Positions 1 to 8,612 of a stretch of 64,000 nucleotides of DNA are shown piece after piece. The notes under the pieces are model-generated. The model was given only the letters and a program-made list of their open reading frames with translations, did not search any database and was not told where the DNA came from. The stretch covers positions 124,001 to 188,000 of the forward strand of contig JAFXUK010000003.1 in NCBI GenBank assembly GCA_017525015.1, read 5' to 3'. The translations under genes were made by a program, and so were the position numbers. The DNA comes from Bacilli bacterium. Its GTDB lineage: Bacteria; Bacillota; Bacilli; RF39; UBA660. How positions within the stretch are numbered: position 1 is the stretch's first letter; every line of letters starts with the position of its first letter.

Positions 1-411
1 TTTTAATATTACATTTCTAACAGTTGCATAACCTAAGTCTAAGTAGATTGCTCCCATTAGAGCTTCAAAAATATCTGCTACTATGGCTTTTTTAGGAGAA
101 GGTCCATCTTTTAATTCTCCATTACCTACTAGAATATATTTTTGAAGTCCTAAGTCACTAGCATAACTAAAGTTTGCATTTTCACAAACATAATTAGCAC
201 GTACCTTAGTCATTTCTCCTTCTGTTTCTTTGTAATGTGTATATAAATAATCAGCCATTACTAAATCAAGTACTGCATCCCCTAAGAATTCTAATCTTTC
301 ATAATTACTTTTTACTTTATGTTCATTAACATATGAACTATGAGAAAAAGCTGTTTTATATAATTCTAGATTTTTAGGTTTAATACTAAGTCTTTTAAAT
401 AACTCTTCCAT
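1..411 (-). CDS. rnc: Ribonuclease III (3' part beyond window)
   Basis: Double-strand-specific RNase that processes rRNA precursors and structured mRNAs. The visible N-terminal 137 residues contain the RNase III signature ERLEFLGDAVL followed by a second conserved acidic stretch (KKAIVADIFEALMGAIYLD), which supply the Mg2+-binding carboxylates. The start codon ATG at 411 is preceded by GGTGA at good spacing. The gene runs off the left edge, so the rest of the catalytic domain and the dsRNA-binding domain are not seen. A terminator hairpin lies just upstream, so it is not co-transcribed with the next gene to the right. Confidence 0.93.
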   Translation of the reverse strand, partial: MEELFKRLSIKPKNLELYKTAFSHSSYVNEHKVKSNYERLEFLGDAVLDLVMADYLYTHYKETEGEMTKVRANYVCENANFSYASDLGLQKYILVGNGELKDGPSPKKAIVADIFEALMGAIYLDLGYATVRNVILK

Positions 412-438
412 AAAATCACCAACAACATTATATCAAAA

Positions 439-465
439 AAAATATGACTAATAAAGTCATATTTT
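439..465 (-). terminator. Rho-independent terminator
   Basis: A perfect 10-bp stem (AAAATATGAC with its complement, 7-nt loop) followed on the minus strand by a T run. It closes the 490-1536 transcript and separates it from rnc. Confidence 0.85.
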
Positions 466-489
466 GTTATTAAGATGTTTCTTATATCA

Positions 490-1536
490 CTATTGTACTC
501 TGTTAAGACTACAAATACTATATCCATTGTTTATGGCACACACGGCACTTGCGTTTTCTAATGATTCTTCTCCTATTCTTGCCACTACTCTAACATTTCC
601 ATTTTTAGATACTTCAATTGGATATTGTGTGTATGCTCTTACAGCTTCTTCACATTTAAATGTATCACTATCTTTTACACCACAGTTTTCACTACCAAAG
701 GCATTTATTAGTGTTTCAACATTTTCTTCGTATGAAGCTCCACTATCTCCACCTTTCAAATAGTATACATTATTATTATGAACAAATCCTATATACATTT
801 CCTTGATAATACCATTTATCACTTTATATTTTATAAATGTGTTTGCTCCAAAATTGTCAATCGCATCTTGATAATTATCATATAAGACATATTCAGCTGA
901 ATCTGGATAATAAAAACTATCTAATCCTACCATATTAGAATTTGTACCATATAGGTCTTCTCTTGGTGGAAAAGCATGACTATCTGCTTGAACATATTCT
1001 ATTTCAGTTATTAATTCAAGAGAATAATTAGTTGATGGAAGTTCATTTGGCTCTATGTCTGTCTTATACCTTATTGTGAATTTATATGTTTCTGTCGTTG
1101 AAGCCGATAATAAATGATGAGTATACAACTCAATTCCATCTGCATATGTTAAATTTATTTCTATATAATTAGGTAGATTTCCCACAACTGATCCACCATT
1201 TAATGTTGTGCTCATTGATTCAATCATTGCATCTATTGTTCCTGCATTTACTGCATCTACAGTAAATTCGTAAAAGTCTCCTGGTTCTTTTAATCTTATA
1301 TGATATGTTACTGTAGTTCCATTTCCAGAGATAGTTGGGGCTTGTGTTACTTGTGCACCTGATACTGATCCACTTTGTACTTGTACATTTGCCCAATGCA
1401 CATCCCAACTGGCACTATCTATATCACTTATACCATCTATACTTAAAGTGGTAGTTAGATATGCATAACCTATACCCATACTTAATATAAGTAATATGAT
1501 TATGAAAATAATTGTTTGTTTTCTATCACTTCTCAT
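490..1536 (-). CDS. Exported protein with SipW-type N-terminus, unknown function
   Basis: A 348-residue protein. A basic start (MRSDRKQ) is followed by one hydrophobic helix (about residues 8-26) ending in GIGYAYLTTTLSI, the same pattern as the TasA/camelysin-like proteins at 17.8-22 kb. Residues about 38-180 resemble their beta-sandwich region: an SASWDVHW element parallels the NALTWDVGF element of those proteins. The remaining C-terminal half matches nothing I recognise; it contains four cysteines that could form disulfides outside the cell. It is monocistronic, with RBS AGGAGA and flanking terminators. I read it as a larger cousin of the small SipW substrates, but placed 15 kb from the peptidase. 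Function is inferred only from the N-terminus. Confidence 0.7.
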   Translation of the reverse strand: MRSDRKQTIIFIIILLILSMGIGYAYLTTTLSIDGISDIDSASWDVHWANVQVQSGSVSGAQVTQAPTISGNGTTVTYHIRLKEPGDFYEFTVDAVNAGTIDAMIESMSTTLNGGSVVGNLPNYIEINLTYADGIELYTHHLLSASTTETYKFTIRYKTDIEPNELPSTNYSLELITEIEYVQADSHAFPPREDLYGTNSNMVGLDSFYYPDSAEYVLYDNYQDAIDNFGANTFIKYKVINGIIKEMYIGFVHNNNVYYLKGGDSGASYEENVETLINAFGSENCGVKDSDTFKCEEAVRAYTQYPIEVSKNGNVRVVARIGEESLENASAVCAINNGYSICSLNRVQ

Positions 1537-1580
1537 ATATATTCTCCTATACTACATTATAACCTTTTTAATATAAAAAG

Positions 1581-1603
1581 AAAAGACTGCATTGCAGTCT
1601 TTT
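1581..1603 (-). terminator. Rho-independent terminator
   Basis: The near-perfect palindrome AAAAGACTGCA-T-TGCAGTCTTTT overlaps the stop codon of the 1602-3758 gene, with T-rich sequence beyond it on the minus strand. Confidence 0.8.
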
Positions 1604-3758
1604 ATATTTCATGTTCTTTAACAAGTCTTGCTTCTATATACATCATTTGTCTTAATAGTGTTGAATCAATATATTCTACTAGACTTATTAATCTTTCATC
1701 ATCTTCTAAATCATCTGATGTAAGAGATAGTATTTTTAATTCTTGTGTTGCTTCTTCTATTTCTTCTTTAGAATATCTATCTACTCCATTTTGAAGATCA
1801 TTTAATCTTTCTTGATATAATTCTTCGTCTCCTGATGCTTTAGCTTCTTCTTTGGCTAAATGTTTAAATACTACTTCATAGTTATGTTTATCTACTTGTT
1901 CTTTTCTTCTACGATCATCTTCTAAGTAATAATCATTTAATGCTTTAGGAGATAAAGATAACATATAAGCAATTTTTACATTTAATTCTTTTTCTAAGTT
2001 TTCTCTATCATTTTCAGAAACTTCTAATAATTTCAATCTTTTCCATTCTTTGAATGTTTTATAATTCATATTATATTGTTTTCTTAAAATATTAAACTGA
2101 GTACGAATCTTATCATATTTTTCTTTTTCATCTGGAGTACATTCAGTTATTATTTGTACTTTTTCTCTAAATTCATCAATTGCTTCTTTACCATAACCTC
2201 CACCTGGAAGTGTAGCAAGTTCTTCTGCTCTATTATCAATGTATTTAGCAAAGTTCATTCTATATCCAACTTTGAATTTAAAATCTCTATCAAATTCTTC
2301 GATTGCTCTTTGTTTTTCATCTTCAGATAAATGTCTATCGTGACTAATACGTTCAGATGCATCATATAATTTTCTTAATTCTTCTTTATATTCTTTAATT
2401 AGATGTTCTTGGAATTCTCTAATTTCTTTTAGGGCATCTCTTATTTCTACTCTTGTATTAACATCTTTTAATCTATCTAAAGATTTTCTCTTAAATTCAT
2501 CTATTTTAAGATCTCCATATCCTCCTCTATCTAGTTTTTTTAATTCTAGAATCATTGAGTTTAATCTTTCTTTATAATCAATTGGTAGACCCATTTCATC
2601 ATGGAAATCTTCTAATAAAATAGCTTTTTTCTTGTCTTTTTCTTGCATTGTAAGATTTGATTTATCAACTGATGCGACTTTTTCTTTCATTCTTTGTAAA
2701 TGAGTTTGATAGTTTTCAATTAATCTTTGATAATCTGCAATGATATCTTTTCTTACTTCGTCTTCTGGTTTTCTAATTCTTTTTCCATCAGATATCATTG
2801 TCTCTGCTCTTTTAGAGAATTGATTAATTATTTCTTCTCCATAACCGCCATATTCAAGTAGTGATAAGTTTTTCTTTAATTGCTCTAAATTACCTCCTAC
2901 TTCTTCATTATGACCATTCATTACATTGAATTCTTTTATTACTGTATGTTTATTTTGTTCTTTTTCAAATTCTGAAATATATGGAGACTCATCTATCATT
3001 TGTAGTTTTCTTTTTAAATTTTCTACATCTTGAAGATATCTATTTTTTCTAGGAATAAATAACTCACTATTTATTCTATCTAATGTTTGAGTTGTATCTG
3101 CTTCTATGATTCTTCCTTCTTCAATCATTTTCTTAGCTGCATCTATAAAATTTTTAATTTCAGCTTGTCCATAACCACCATATGGCAATTCTTGTAGTTC
3201 TTTTACCATTTCAGTTACTTTAGTATCTAATGGTACTGGATAACCTAATTCTTGTTCTTTAAATTGTTTCTTTAGATTTTCTACTTTATCAATTATTTCA
3301 GTATAACTATTTGTACTTTCTTCTGCTTCTTTTAAAGCATTATCAAATTTACTTAGTATATTTGCATATTCTAGTATTTCTTGATCTATTAAAGTAATTA
3401 TTCCATTTAATATATTTGTACTTGGAACTCCTTCTAAAGATTTCTCAGAGGCAATAGCTTCTAGCTTTTTTCTTATTTGATTTAGCTTAACTGAGCCATA
3501 ACCAAATTTAGCTTTACCAAAGTATTTTCTTAGATATTCTAGATTTTCAGGGGAATTAATATTAAGTTTATCTAAAATACTTTGATCGAAATATTCTTTA
3601 TCAGAGATTCTTTGTCTGATTTCATCTTTATTCATAAATGATAAGTTTTCAAGGATCGATAAAATACAATCTATTTTCTTAGTGATTTCGATTGGTGTTT
3701 CTACTGGTTGTTCATTTATCTCTTCTTTATGAGTAAAAATTTTGTCAAATATTCCCAT
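1602..3758 (-). CDS. Cytosolic helical protein with five ~109-residue repeats, unknown
   Basis: A 718-residue protein rich in Lys and Glu, with no signal peptide or membrane segment. I do not recognise the family. A GYG motif followed by a conserved amphipathic helix (pattern GGYGxxxIxxFxxKxxxMI) recurs with GYG at residues 86, 195, 305, 413 and 521, an almost constant spacing of 108-110. Each motif follows an LxxL-rich helix, and between motifs lie long charged helices of coiled-coil character. The last ~190 residues are a different helical tail. It could be a scaffold or a structural/cell-division-type coiled-coil protein, but nothing in the neighbourhood supports a specific role. It is transcribed alone, divergent from yidD. 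Confidence 0.8.
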   Translation of the reverse strand: MGIFDKIFTHKEEINEQPVETPIEITKKIDCILSILENLSFMNKDEIRQRISDKEYFDQSILDKLNINSPENLEYLRKYFGKAKFGYGSVKLNQIRKKLEAIASEKSLEGVPSTNILNGIITLIDQEILEYANILSKFDNALKEAEESTNSYTEIIDKVENLKKQFKEQELGYPVPLDTKVTEMVKELQELPYGGYGQAEIKNFIDAAKKMIEEGRIIEADTTQTLDRINSELFIPRKNRYLQDVENLKRKLQMIDESPYISEFEKEQNKHTVIKEFNVMNGHNEEVGGNLEQLKKNLSLLEYGGYGEEIINQFSKRAETMISDGKRIRKPEDEVRKDIIADYQRLIENYQTHLQRMKEKVASVDKSNLTMQEKDKKKAILLEDFHDEMGLPIDYKERLNSMILELKKLDRGGYGDLKIDEFKRKSLDRLKDVNTRVEIRDALKEIREFQEHLIKEYKEELRKLYDASERISHDRHLSEDEKQRAIEEFDRDFKFKVGYRMNFAKYIDNRAEELATLPGGGYGKEAIDEFREKVQIITECTPDEKEKYDKIRTQFNILRKQYNMNYKTFKEWKRLKLLEVSENDRENLEKELNVKIAYMLSLSPKALNDYYLEDDRRRKEQVDKHNYEVVFKHLAKEEAKASGDEELYQERLNDLQNGVDRYSKEEIEEATQELKILSLTSDDLEDDERLISLVEYIDSTLLRQMMYIEARLVKEHEI

Positions 3759-3839
3759 ATCACTTAGCCTCCTCCTATCATAATAATTTTAGCACAACAA
3801 ATATTTTTATTCAATTACTTTCTTAACATTTAATTGGAC

Positions 3840-3868
3840 TTGTAAGATTTCATTTTTCATAGTAAAAT
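3840..3868 (+). promoter_or_regulatory. Sigma-A-type promoter of yidD
   Basis: TTGTAA (3840-3845), a 17-bp spacer and TAAAAT (3863-3868), 15 bp upstream of the yidD start. Confidence 0.55.
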
Positions 3869-3883
3869 TATAATGGTGATTGT

Positions 3884-4117
3884 ATGAAGAAAGTATTAAT
3901 CGCAATCATTCATTTATATCAAAAAATGCCTTTAAAAAGCCATTCTCTTTGTAGATTTACTCCTACTTGTTCAGAGTATGCTGTAGAAGCAATTGAGAGA
4001 TTCGGGGCAATTAAAGGTAGTATTTTGGCAATAAAAAGAATTGGGAGATGTCGTCCTCTAGGAGGTTCTGGCTTTGACCCTGTACCAATGAAGGAGAAGC
4101 GTTATGAAAAAGATTAA
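3884..4117 (+). CDS. yidD: Membrane protein insertion efficiency factor YidD
   Basis: A small (77-residue) membrane-associated protein of the YidD family, which assists YidC/Sec-dependent insertion of inner-membrane proteins. The family signatures are clear: LYQKMP near residue 12, the three-cysteine pattern [11 protein letters not shown], and [15 protein letters not shown] near the C-terminus. Length is normal. yidD is often next to yidC, rpmH and rnpA; here it instead overlaps by 14 nt a ZnuA-like lipoprotein gene. Confidence 0.93.
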   Translation: MKKVLIAIIHLYQKMPLKSHSLCRFTPTCSEYAVEAIERFGAIKGSILAIKRIGRCRPLGGSGFDPVPMKEKRYEKD

Positions 4118-4976
4118 ATTTATTTTTATGTTTTTATTAATTATAGGAAGTACATTATTACTTACAGGATGTAATAATGATAGTATGGATAATATTGAGA
4201 TTGTTGTTACTAATTATCCTAATGAATATGTAGTAAAAAAATTGTATGGAAATCATGCAAATATTACTTCAATATATCCTGATGGTGTTGATATTAATGC
4301 CTATAAGATTAGTACTAAACAAATAAATGATATTTCTAAGACTGATTTATTTGTATATAATGGATTGCTTGAAAAAGAAAGAGATTTAGCAGTTGATTTA
4401 CTTGCAAAGAATCCTAATTTAAAGATAATTGATACTGCTTATGTTTTAGAGACTGACTACTCTCCTGAAGAGTTATGGTTAAATCCATCATCACTTTTAA
4501 TGATGAGTCAAAATGTTAGAACTGCTTTAGAGGAATATATTTCAAATGCATATCTTAAAAAAGAAGTAGATGATGCATATGATGAATTAAAGATTGAATT
4601 ATCTGAGATTGATGCTGAATATAGAGTTGCAGTTGATAGTACTGATAATAAAACAATTATTGTTGCTGATTCTGCTTTAAAATATTTAGAAAAGTTTGGA
4701 TTAAATGTTATTTGTATTGATACTGATGCTAGTCAAAAAACATTAGTAGATGCAGAAAATGCTGTAATAAATGGTCAAGTAAGTTATATTATTTCATTTA
4801 AAGAATTAGAAAATAATGAAAATGTTACTTATTTACTTGAAACATATCCTTCAATTACTAAATTAGAATTACATAGATTAGATAATATTAGTGATGAAGA
4901 AAGAAGTAATAAAGAAACTTATTCTTCAATAATGAGATCAAACTTAGAAATTATTAAGAAAGAATTATATCAATAA
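4104..4976 (+). CDS. ZnuA/AdcA-like lipoprotein lacking metal ligands
   Basis: A 290-residue lipoprotein: signal peptide with lipobox LLTGC, mature start at Cys23. The layout is that of cluster A-I metal-binding ABC receptors (ZnuA/AdcA/MntC): an [11 protein letters not shown] start, IYPDGVD at about 60, [10 protein letters not shown], a long central helix, then a second lobe with KYLEKFGL. The histidines that hold the metal in that family are missing: the DPHxYEP site reads VDINAYKIS, the DPHxWLDP site reads EELWLNP, and the SHxAFxYL site reads ADSALKYL. No ABC permease or ATPase is adjacent. It probably keeps the fold but not zinc binding. It overlaps yidD by 14 nt, which suggests translational coupling. 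Confidence 0.75.
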   Translation: MKKIKFIFMFLLIIGSTLLLTGCNNDSMDNIEIVVTNYPNEYVVKKLYGNHANITSIYPDGVDINAYKISTKQINDISKTDLFVYNGLLEKERDLAVDLLAKNPNLKIIDTAYVLETDYSPEELWLNPSSLLMMSQNVRTALEEYISNAYLKKEVDDAYDELKIELSEIDAEYRVAVDSTDNKTIIVADSALKYLEKFGLNVICIDTDASQKTLVDAENAVINGQVSYIISFKELENNENVTYLLETYPSITKLELHRLDNISDEERSNKETYSSIMRSNLEIIKKELYQ

Positions 4977-5005
4977 AAAAAACGAGTCTAAATTGACTCG
5001 TTTTT
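4976..5005. terminator. Bidirectional terminator
   Basis: Stem AAAACGAGTC / GACTCGTTTT with a 6-nt loop, A run on the left and T run on the right. It serves the convergent genes ending at 4976 and 4988. Confidence 0.88.
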
Positions 5006-6325
5006 ATCTTGTAATCTTTTTACTAGTTTTTTAGATTCTACTTTTTCTTCTTCTGTTGCTTCTCTCTCTATAATTCTAGATACTCTTTCTTCCCAAGTAT
5101 TAGTATGGTTCATTCTTCCTACTCGTGGATGTTTCATAAGAATTTGTTTATCAAACTTTGATAATGTTTCAAAGTCACTTACACTTAAATGATATATTGC
5201 ATCACCCATAGCAGTAGATGGAGCATTTTCTTGATATTCACGATCTAATACAACTTCTCCATTTTCATAGATATAAGCAATATAACCATTATATTTTCTT
5301 AAACCAATAGCTTTTACTAAGTAAGGAGTACTTTCATAGAAAGCTCTTTTTCTTTCACCTTTTTGTCTTAGTTTCTCTACTTCTTCATAATTCATTATAG
5401 TAGTAGATTCTTCTTTTTTCTCTCTTTGAGTTCTTGTAAAATCTCTTCCTTCTGGAATTAAGATCCACTCTACTTGACTATTATTATCACTAACAATACG
5501 TTTTAAGTTTTTAAGACGTTTTTTAATAGATTCTAAATCTACTTTTAATCCTGCATCTGTTCTAATAGAAAAGTCTTTCTTTCTGTTTGACTCTAAATAT
5601 TTATCAACTAAATTAATGTAATACTCTATTTCTTCTTTATTTTTACTACCTTCTGCTTTAACTAAATATTCATTAATAACTACCATATAGAACTTATCTA
5701 AATCAAAGTTTTTTGCGATATAACCATTATATGATGTTTGTTGTAATTTTTCTTGGAATTCTTTTCTTCTTGTAATAAATCTTGTATAAAGTTCTGCTTG
5801 TGTTATTACGAAGTTATGTAATCCTTTTTTCATTGCACAACCATAGTAATAATGTTCTCCATCAGCAAATTTTTCTGGAGTTATTCCTTCATTTTTCTTT
5901 AATCTTTGAAGATCATGATAGTATCTTCTACCTGCTCTTAAATCTTCACATAATAGAGGGAATTCTTGCTCTAACTCATATTCTGAAGTAACAGTTTTTA
6001 ATTGCTCTACTCTTTCAAGTAATTTCTTAGTTAATTCTTCATCATCTGCAACTTTACCTTTTAATCTTAAATTTAAAAGTCTTGTTACTTTATTTATAAA
6101 CTCTGAATATGATGGTCTAATCATACCAATTAAATTTGTTCCGTCATTAAAACAATCTAACTGACTAGCAAAGTCATCGTTAAATTTCTTATATTTAAAT
6201 ACTTCATGGACATTCTCTCTATTTTTTAGAGAAAAATAGGTGGAATGATCAAGTGATAAGTTTGGTTCTTTCGAACATTCACGTATAACTGTACCTAATG
6301 ATATGCTTACTGTTTTCTTTTCCAT
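4988..6325 (-). CDS. Unknown cytosolic protein (446 aa)
   Basis: No family recognised. It has no signal peptide or membrane segment and is rich in charged helices. The N-terminal ~130 residues are followed by a helical middle (LNLRLKG, ERVEQLK, YYHDLQRLKK) and a distinct C-terminal part (about residues 300-446) with GYIAYIYENGEVVLDREY, which looks like a small beta domain ending in a charged helix. I chose ATG at 6325 rather than an upstream in-frame ATG at 6340, because GGGGG sits 7-8 nt before it while the upstream ATG has no Shine-Dalgarno sequence. Monocistronic. Two other unknown proteins in the window (277 aa at 31.7 kb and 197 aa at 46.3 kb) have the same soluble, charged style. Confidence 0.75.
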   Translation of the reverse strand: MEKKTVSISLGTVIRECSKEPNLSLDHSTYFSLKNRENVHEVFKYKKFNDDFASQLDCFNDGTNLIGMIRPSYSEFINKVTRLLNLRLKGKVADDEELTKKLLERVEQLKTVTSEYELEQEFPLLCEDLRAGRRYYHDLQRLKKNEGITPEKFADGEHYYYGCAMKKGLHNFVITQAELYTRFITRRKEFQEKLQQTSYNGYIAKNFDLDKFYMVVINEYLVKAEGSKNKEEIEYYINLVDKYLESNRKKDFSIRTDAGLKVDLESIKKRLKNLKRIVSDNNSQVEWILIPEGRDFTRTQREKKEESTTIMNYEEVEKLRQKGERKRAFYESTPYLVKAIGLRKYNGYIAYIYENGEVVLDREYQENAPSTAMGDAIYHLSVSDFETLSKFDKQILMKHPRVGRMNHTNTWEERVSRIIEREATEEEKVESKKLVKRLQDKNESI

Positions 6326-6376
6326 ACCATCAACCCCCATTGGTAGACATATTATACCACAAAATGAGAAAAAAAT

Positions 6377-6396
6377 AAAGAGGCAGGTGCCTCTTT
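6377..6396 (-). terminator. Rho-independent terminator
   Basis: Stem AAAGAGGC / GCCTCTTT with a 4-nt loop and a minus-strand T run; ends the 6404-8488 adhesin transcript. Confidence 0.85.
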
Positions 6397-6403
6397 ACCT
6401 ATT

Positions 6404-8488
6404 TTATGTCCTAATTAGGACGTTTGCTGTCGTTAAATTACCATTTTTATTTAATGTAATACTAGCATTTGCTCCAACATTATTTATTATCCAACTTTGA
6501 TCTGTTGCATTTTTAACATATATCTTTTGGCTGGCCAAAAATGGTGCATTGTTTGACATATTTGTTGCTGTTGTACCAAACATTCCTGTATAACTAGTAA
6601 CATTGGAAAAATCAAATCCTCTTAAATCTAAAACAAATGATGGATTACTATGTGCAATTCCATTAAACATATAAAACATCTCAGTAACATTACTTGTATC
6701 AAAATGTGAACCAAAATTTAATGTAAATGATGGATTACTATATCCTGTGCATTCAAACATATATGCCATTTGTGTTACATTATTTGTGTAGAATTTATTT
6801 CCTAGATTTAATGTAAAATTAGTACTATATTTCCCTGTACTATCGAACATTTGGTACATGGTTGTAGCACTTGATGTATCAAAGTTGTTACCTAAATCTA
6901 ATGTGAATGTATTACTATTATAACCGGTTGATCTAAACATACCTTGCATAGCTGTGACATTACTTGTATCAAATAGATTTCCTAAATTTATACTAAAATT
7001 AGTACTACTATATCCCGCATTAGAAAACATATATGCCATACTAGTTACATTACTTGTATCAAATTTATTGCCTAAATTAAGTGTTAAAACAGTACTATTC
7101 CTACCAATAGATTCAAACATACTTGTCATCGTTGTAACATTACTTGTATCAAATTTATCTCCAAGGTTTAAAGTAAATACTGGACTTGTATATGCACATT
7201 CTTCAAACATACTTCTCATCGTTGTAACATTTTCAGTGTTAAATTTCTGGCCTAAATCTAAAGTAAATATATTACTTTTAAATCCAGTACCTGAAAACAT
7301 ATGTTCCATACTTGTTACATTACTTGTATCAAATTTATTACCTAAATTTAAAGTAAAGTTTGTACTACTATGGGCTATAGAAGTAAACATACAGTACATC
7401 GATGTAACACTACTTGTGTCAAATTTATCACCTAAATTTAAGGTAAAAATAGGACTTTTATATCCGGTATAATAAAACATCATATACATGTATGTTACAT
7501 TTTCAGTATTAAATTTTTGACCTAAATCTAGTGTGAAATTTGTACTACTATAGCCTGTTTGATAAAACATACTATACATTCTTGTTACTTTACTTGTATC
7601 GAACTTAGTACCCAAATTTAGTGTAAATATTGTACTACTGTATCCAGTTGATGAGAACACTTCATCCATATTTGTAACATTTGATGTATCAAAATTTGAA
7701 CCAAGATTTAGTGTAAATACTGGACTTTTATAGCCTGTTTGACAAAACATAGATTTCATTTTTGTTACATTACCTGTATCAAAGTTTGACCCCAAATCTA
7801 GTGTAAAAGTTGTGCTACTATATCCTGTACTATAAAACATTGAATCCATATCTACGACAGTTCTTGTATCAAAACTATTCCCCAATGTTAAAGTAAATAT
7901 AGGACTATTATATCCTGTTTTATAAAACATAGAATTCATTTCAGTTACACTACTTGTATCAAAACTGTTTCCTAAATCCAATGTAAAAGCTGTACTATTA
8001 TAACCAGTTGAAGAAAACATGTGTACCATTTTAGTTACTCTTGAAGTATCAAGATTGTTTAATCCATTAATTTGATCTACACCCTTCAAGTCTTTAAACA
8101 AATAAGAACTGTTTTCATTTGCATATAAATGTCCATCTCCTTGAATGTATAAATCATAGTACGTATTATCATTTTGATTAGCAGTTATATACGCCATCAC
8201 ATTACCTGTTTGCGATACTCCTATATCCCAACTTGCAATTATATTTGCTGGAGGATTTAATTCATCATCCAGATTTATTATTTTTATTTTCTCTTTGTAA
8301 GTACTACTTCTAAATGCAGTATTATCAGAATATGATGAACTCTTTATTATAGGCTCTCTCGGTTTTAAAATGTTTACATCTCCACTTAGTAGTAGATTTT
8401 GTTCTAGAGCTGAGTATCCTACAGATACAAGGCATAATAATACTGTAACAAGTGATAAATAAATTGTATTTAATTGTCTTCTTGTCAT
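6404..8488 (-). CDS. DUF285/BspA-type repeat surface protein, family A (694 aa)
   Basis: A large exported repeat protein of the DUF285/BspA group (Mycoplasma and Firmicute surface proteins, roles mostly in adhesion or unknown). Order: basic MTRRQLN start, hydrophobic helix about 8-27 ending VGYSALEQNLLLSGD; a conserved N-terminal head (about 40-140) with AFRSSTYKEKI, SWDIG, VMAYI and DLYIQGDGHLYANE; then 16 full 30-residue repeats of the type FDTSNVTxMxxMF-xxTGYxSxxFTLNLG plus one terminal partial unit; then a C-terminal cap (SQKIYVKNATDQSWII, ending NVLIRT). There is no LPXTG or other sortase or wall-binding motif, so attachment would rely on the uncleaved helix or on assembly after SipW-type cleavage. 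ATG start with an RBS about 8 nt upstream. Confidence 0.9.
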   Translation of the reverse strand: MTRRQLNTIYLSLVTVLLCLVSVGYSALEQNLLLSGDVNILKPREPIIKSSSYSDNTAFRSSTYKEKIKIINLDDELNPPANIIASWDIGVSQTGNVMAYITANQNDNTYYDLYIQGDGHLYANENSSYLFKDLKGVDQINGLNNLDTSRVTKMVHMFSSTGYNSTAFTLDLGNSFDTSSVTEMNSMFYKTGYNSPIFTLTLGNSFDTRTVVDMDSMFYSTGYSSTTFTLDLGSNFDTGNVTKMKSMFCQTGYKSPVFTLNLGSNFDTSNVTNMDEVFSSTGYSSTIFTLNLGTKFDTSKVTRMYSMFYQTGYSSTNFTLDLGQKFNTENVTYMYMMFYYTGYKSPIFTLNLGDKFDTSSVTSMYCMFTSIAHSSTNFTLNLGNKFDTSNVTSMEHMFSGTGFKSNIFTLDLGQKFNTENVTTMRSMFEECAYTSPVFTLNLGDKFDTSNVTTMTSMFESIGRNSTVLTLNLGNKFDTSNVTSMAYMFSNAGYSSTNFSINLGNLFDTSNVTAMQGMFRSTGYNSNTFTLDLGNNFDTSSATTMYQMFDSTGKYSTNFTLNLGNKFYTNNVTQMAYMFECTGYSNPSFTLNFGSHFDTSNVTEMFYMFNGIAHSNPSFVLDLRGFDFSNVTSYTGMFGTTATNMSNNAPFLASQKIYVKNATDQSWIINNVGANASITLNKNGNLTTANVLIRT
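6590..8060 (-). repeat. 90-bp tandem coding repeats (about 17 units)
   Basis: In-frame 90-bp units, one per 30-residue DUF285-type repeat, visible as evenly spaced AAACAT and TCAAA blocks on the plus strand. Confidence 0.9.
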
Positions 8489-8611
8489 ATTATCATCTTC
8501 TATCTATAGTATTCCTTATTTTAATTATAATATATATTTAATACCATATTATATAAATGTATTTATTGTTTACATTTTTAAACAACAAAAAAAAGAGTCT
8601 TTTGACTCTTT
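8489..8611. repeat. 123-bp spacer duplicated at 11000-11122
   Basis: The intergenic segment between the first two adhesin genes is nearly identical and equal in length to 11000-11122. It carries the 5' leader of one gene and the terminator of the other. It also contains a short inverted repeat TGTTTA-6 nt-TAAACA (8567-8584). This marks a tandem gene duplication. Confidence 0.85.
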
Positions 8612-8612
8612 T
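8591..8612 (-). terminator. Rho-independent terminator
   Basis: Stem AAAAGAGTC / GACTCTTTT, TTTT loop, minus-strand T run; ends the 8612-10999 gene. Confidence 0.88.

Noticed and set aside
6954..7472. Long plus-strand ORF antisense to the 694-residue adhesin (and similar ones at 9630, 15425, 55160, 58602, 60412)
   Set aside because: The 90-bp in-frame repeats keep an antisense frame open periodically. These ORFs lack RBSs and only mirror the repeat.
6404..8488. Sortase anchoring of the adhesins
   Set aside because: The C-termini end NVLIRT, NVLIKT or HVIIRS with no LPXTG motif, hydrophobic stretch or basic tail.
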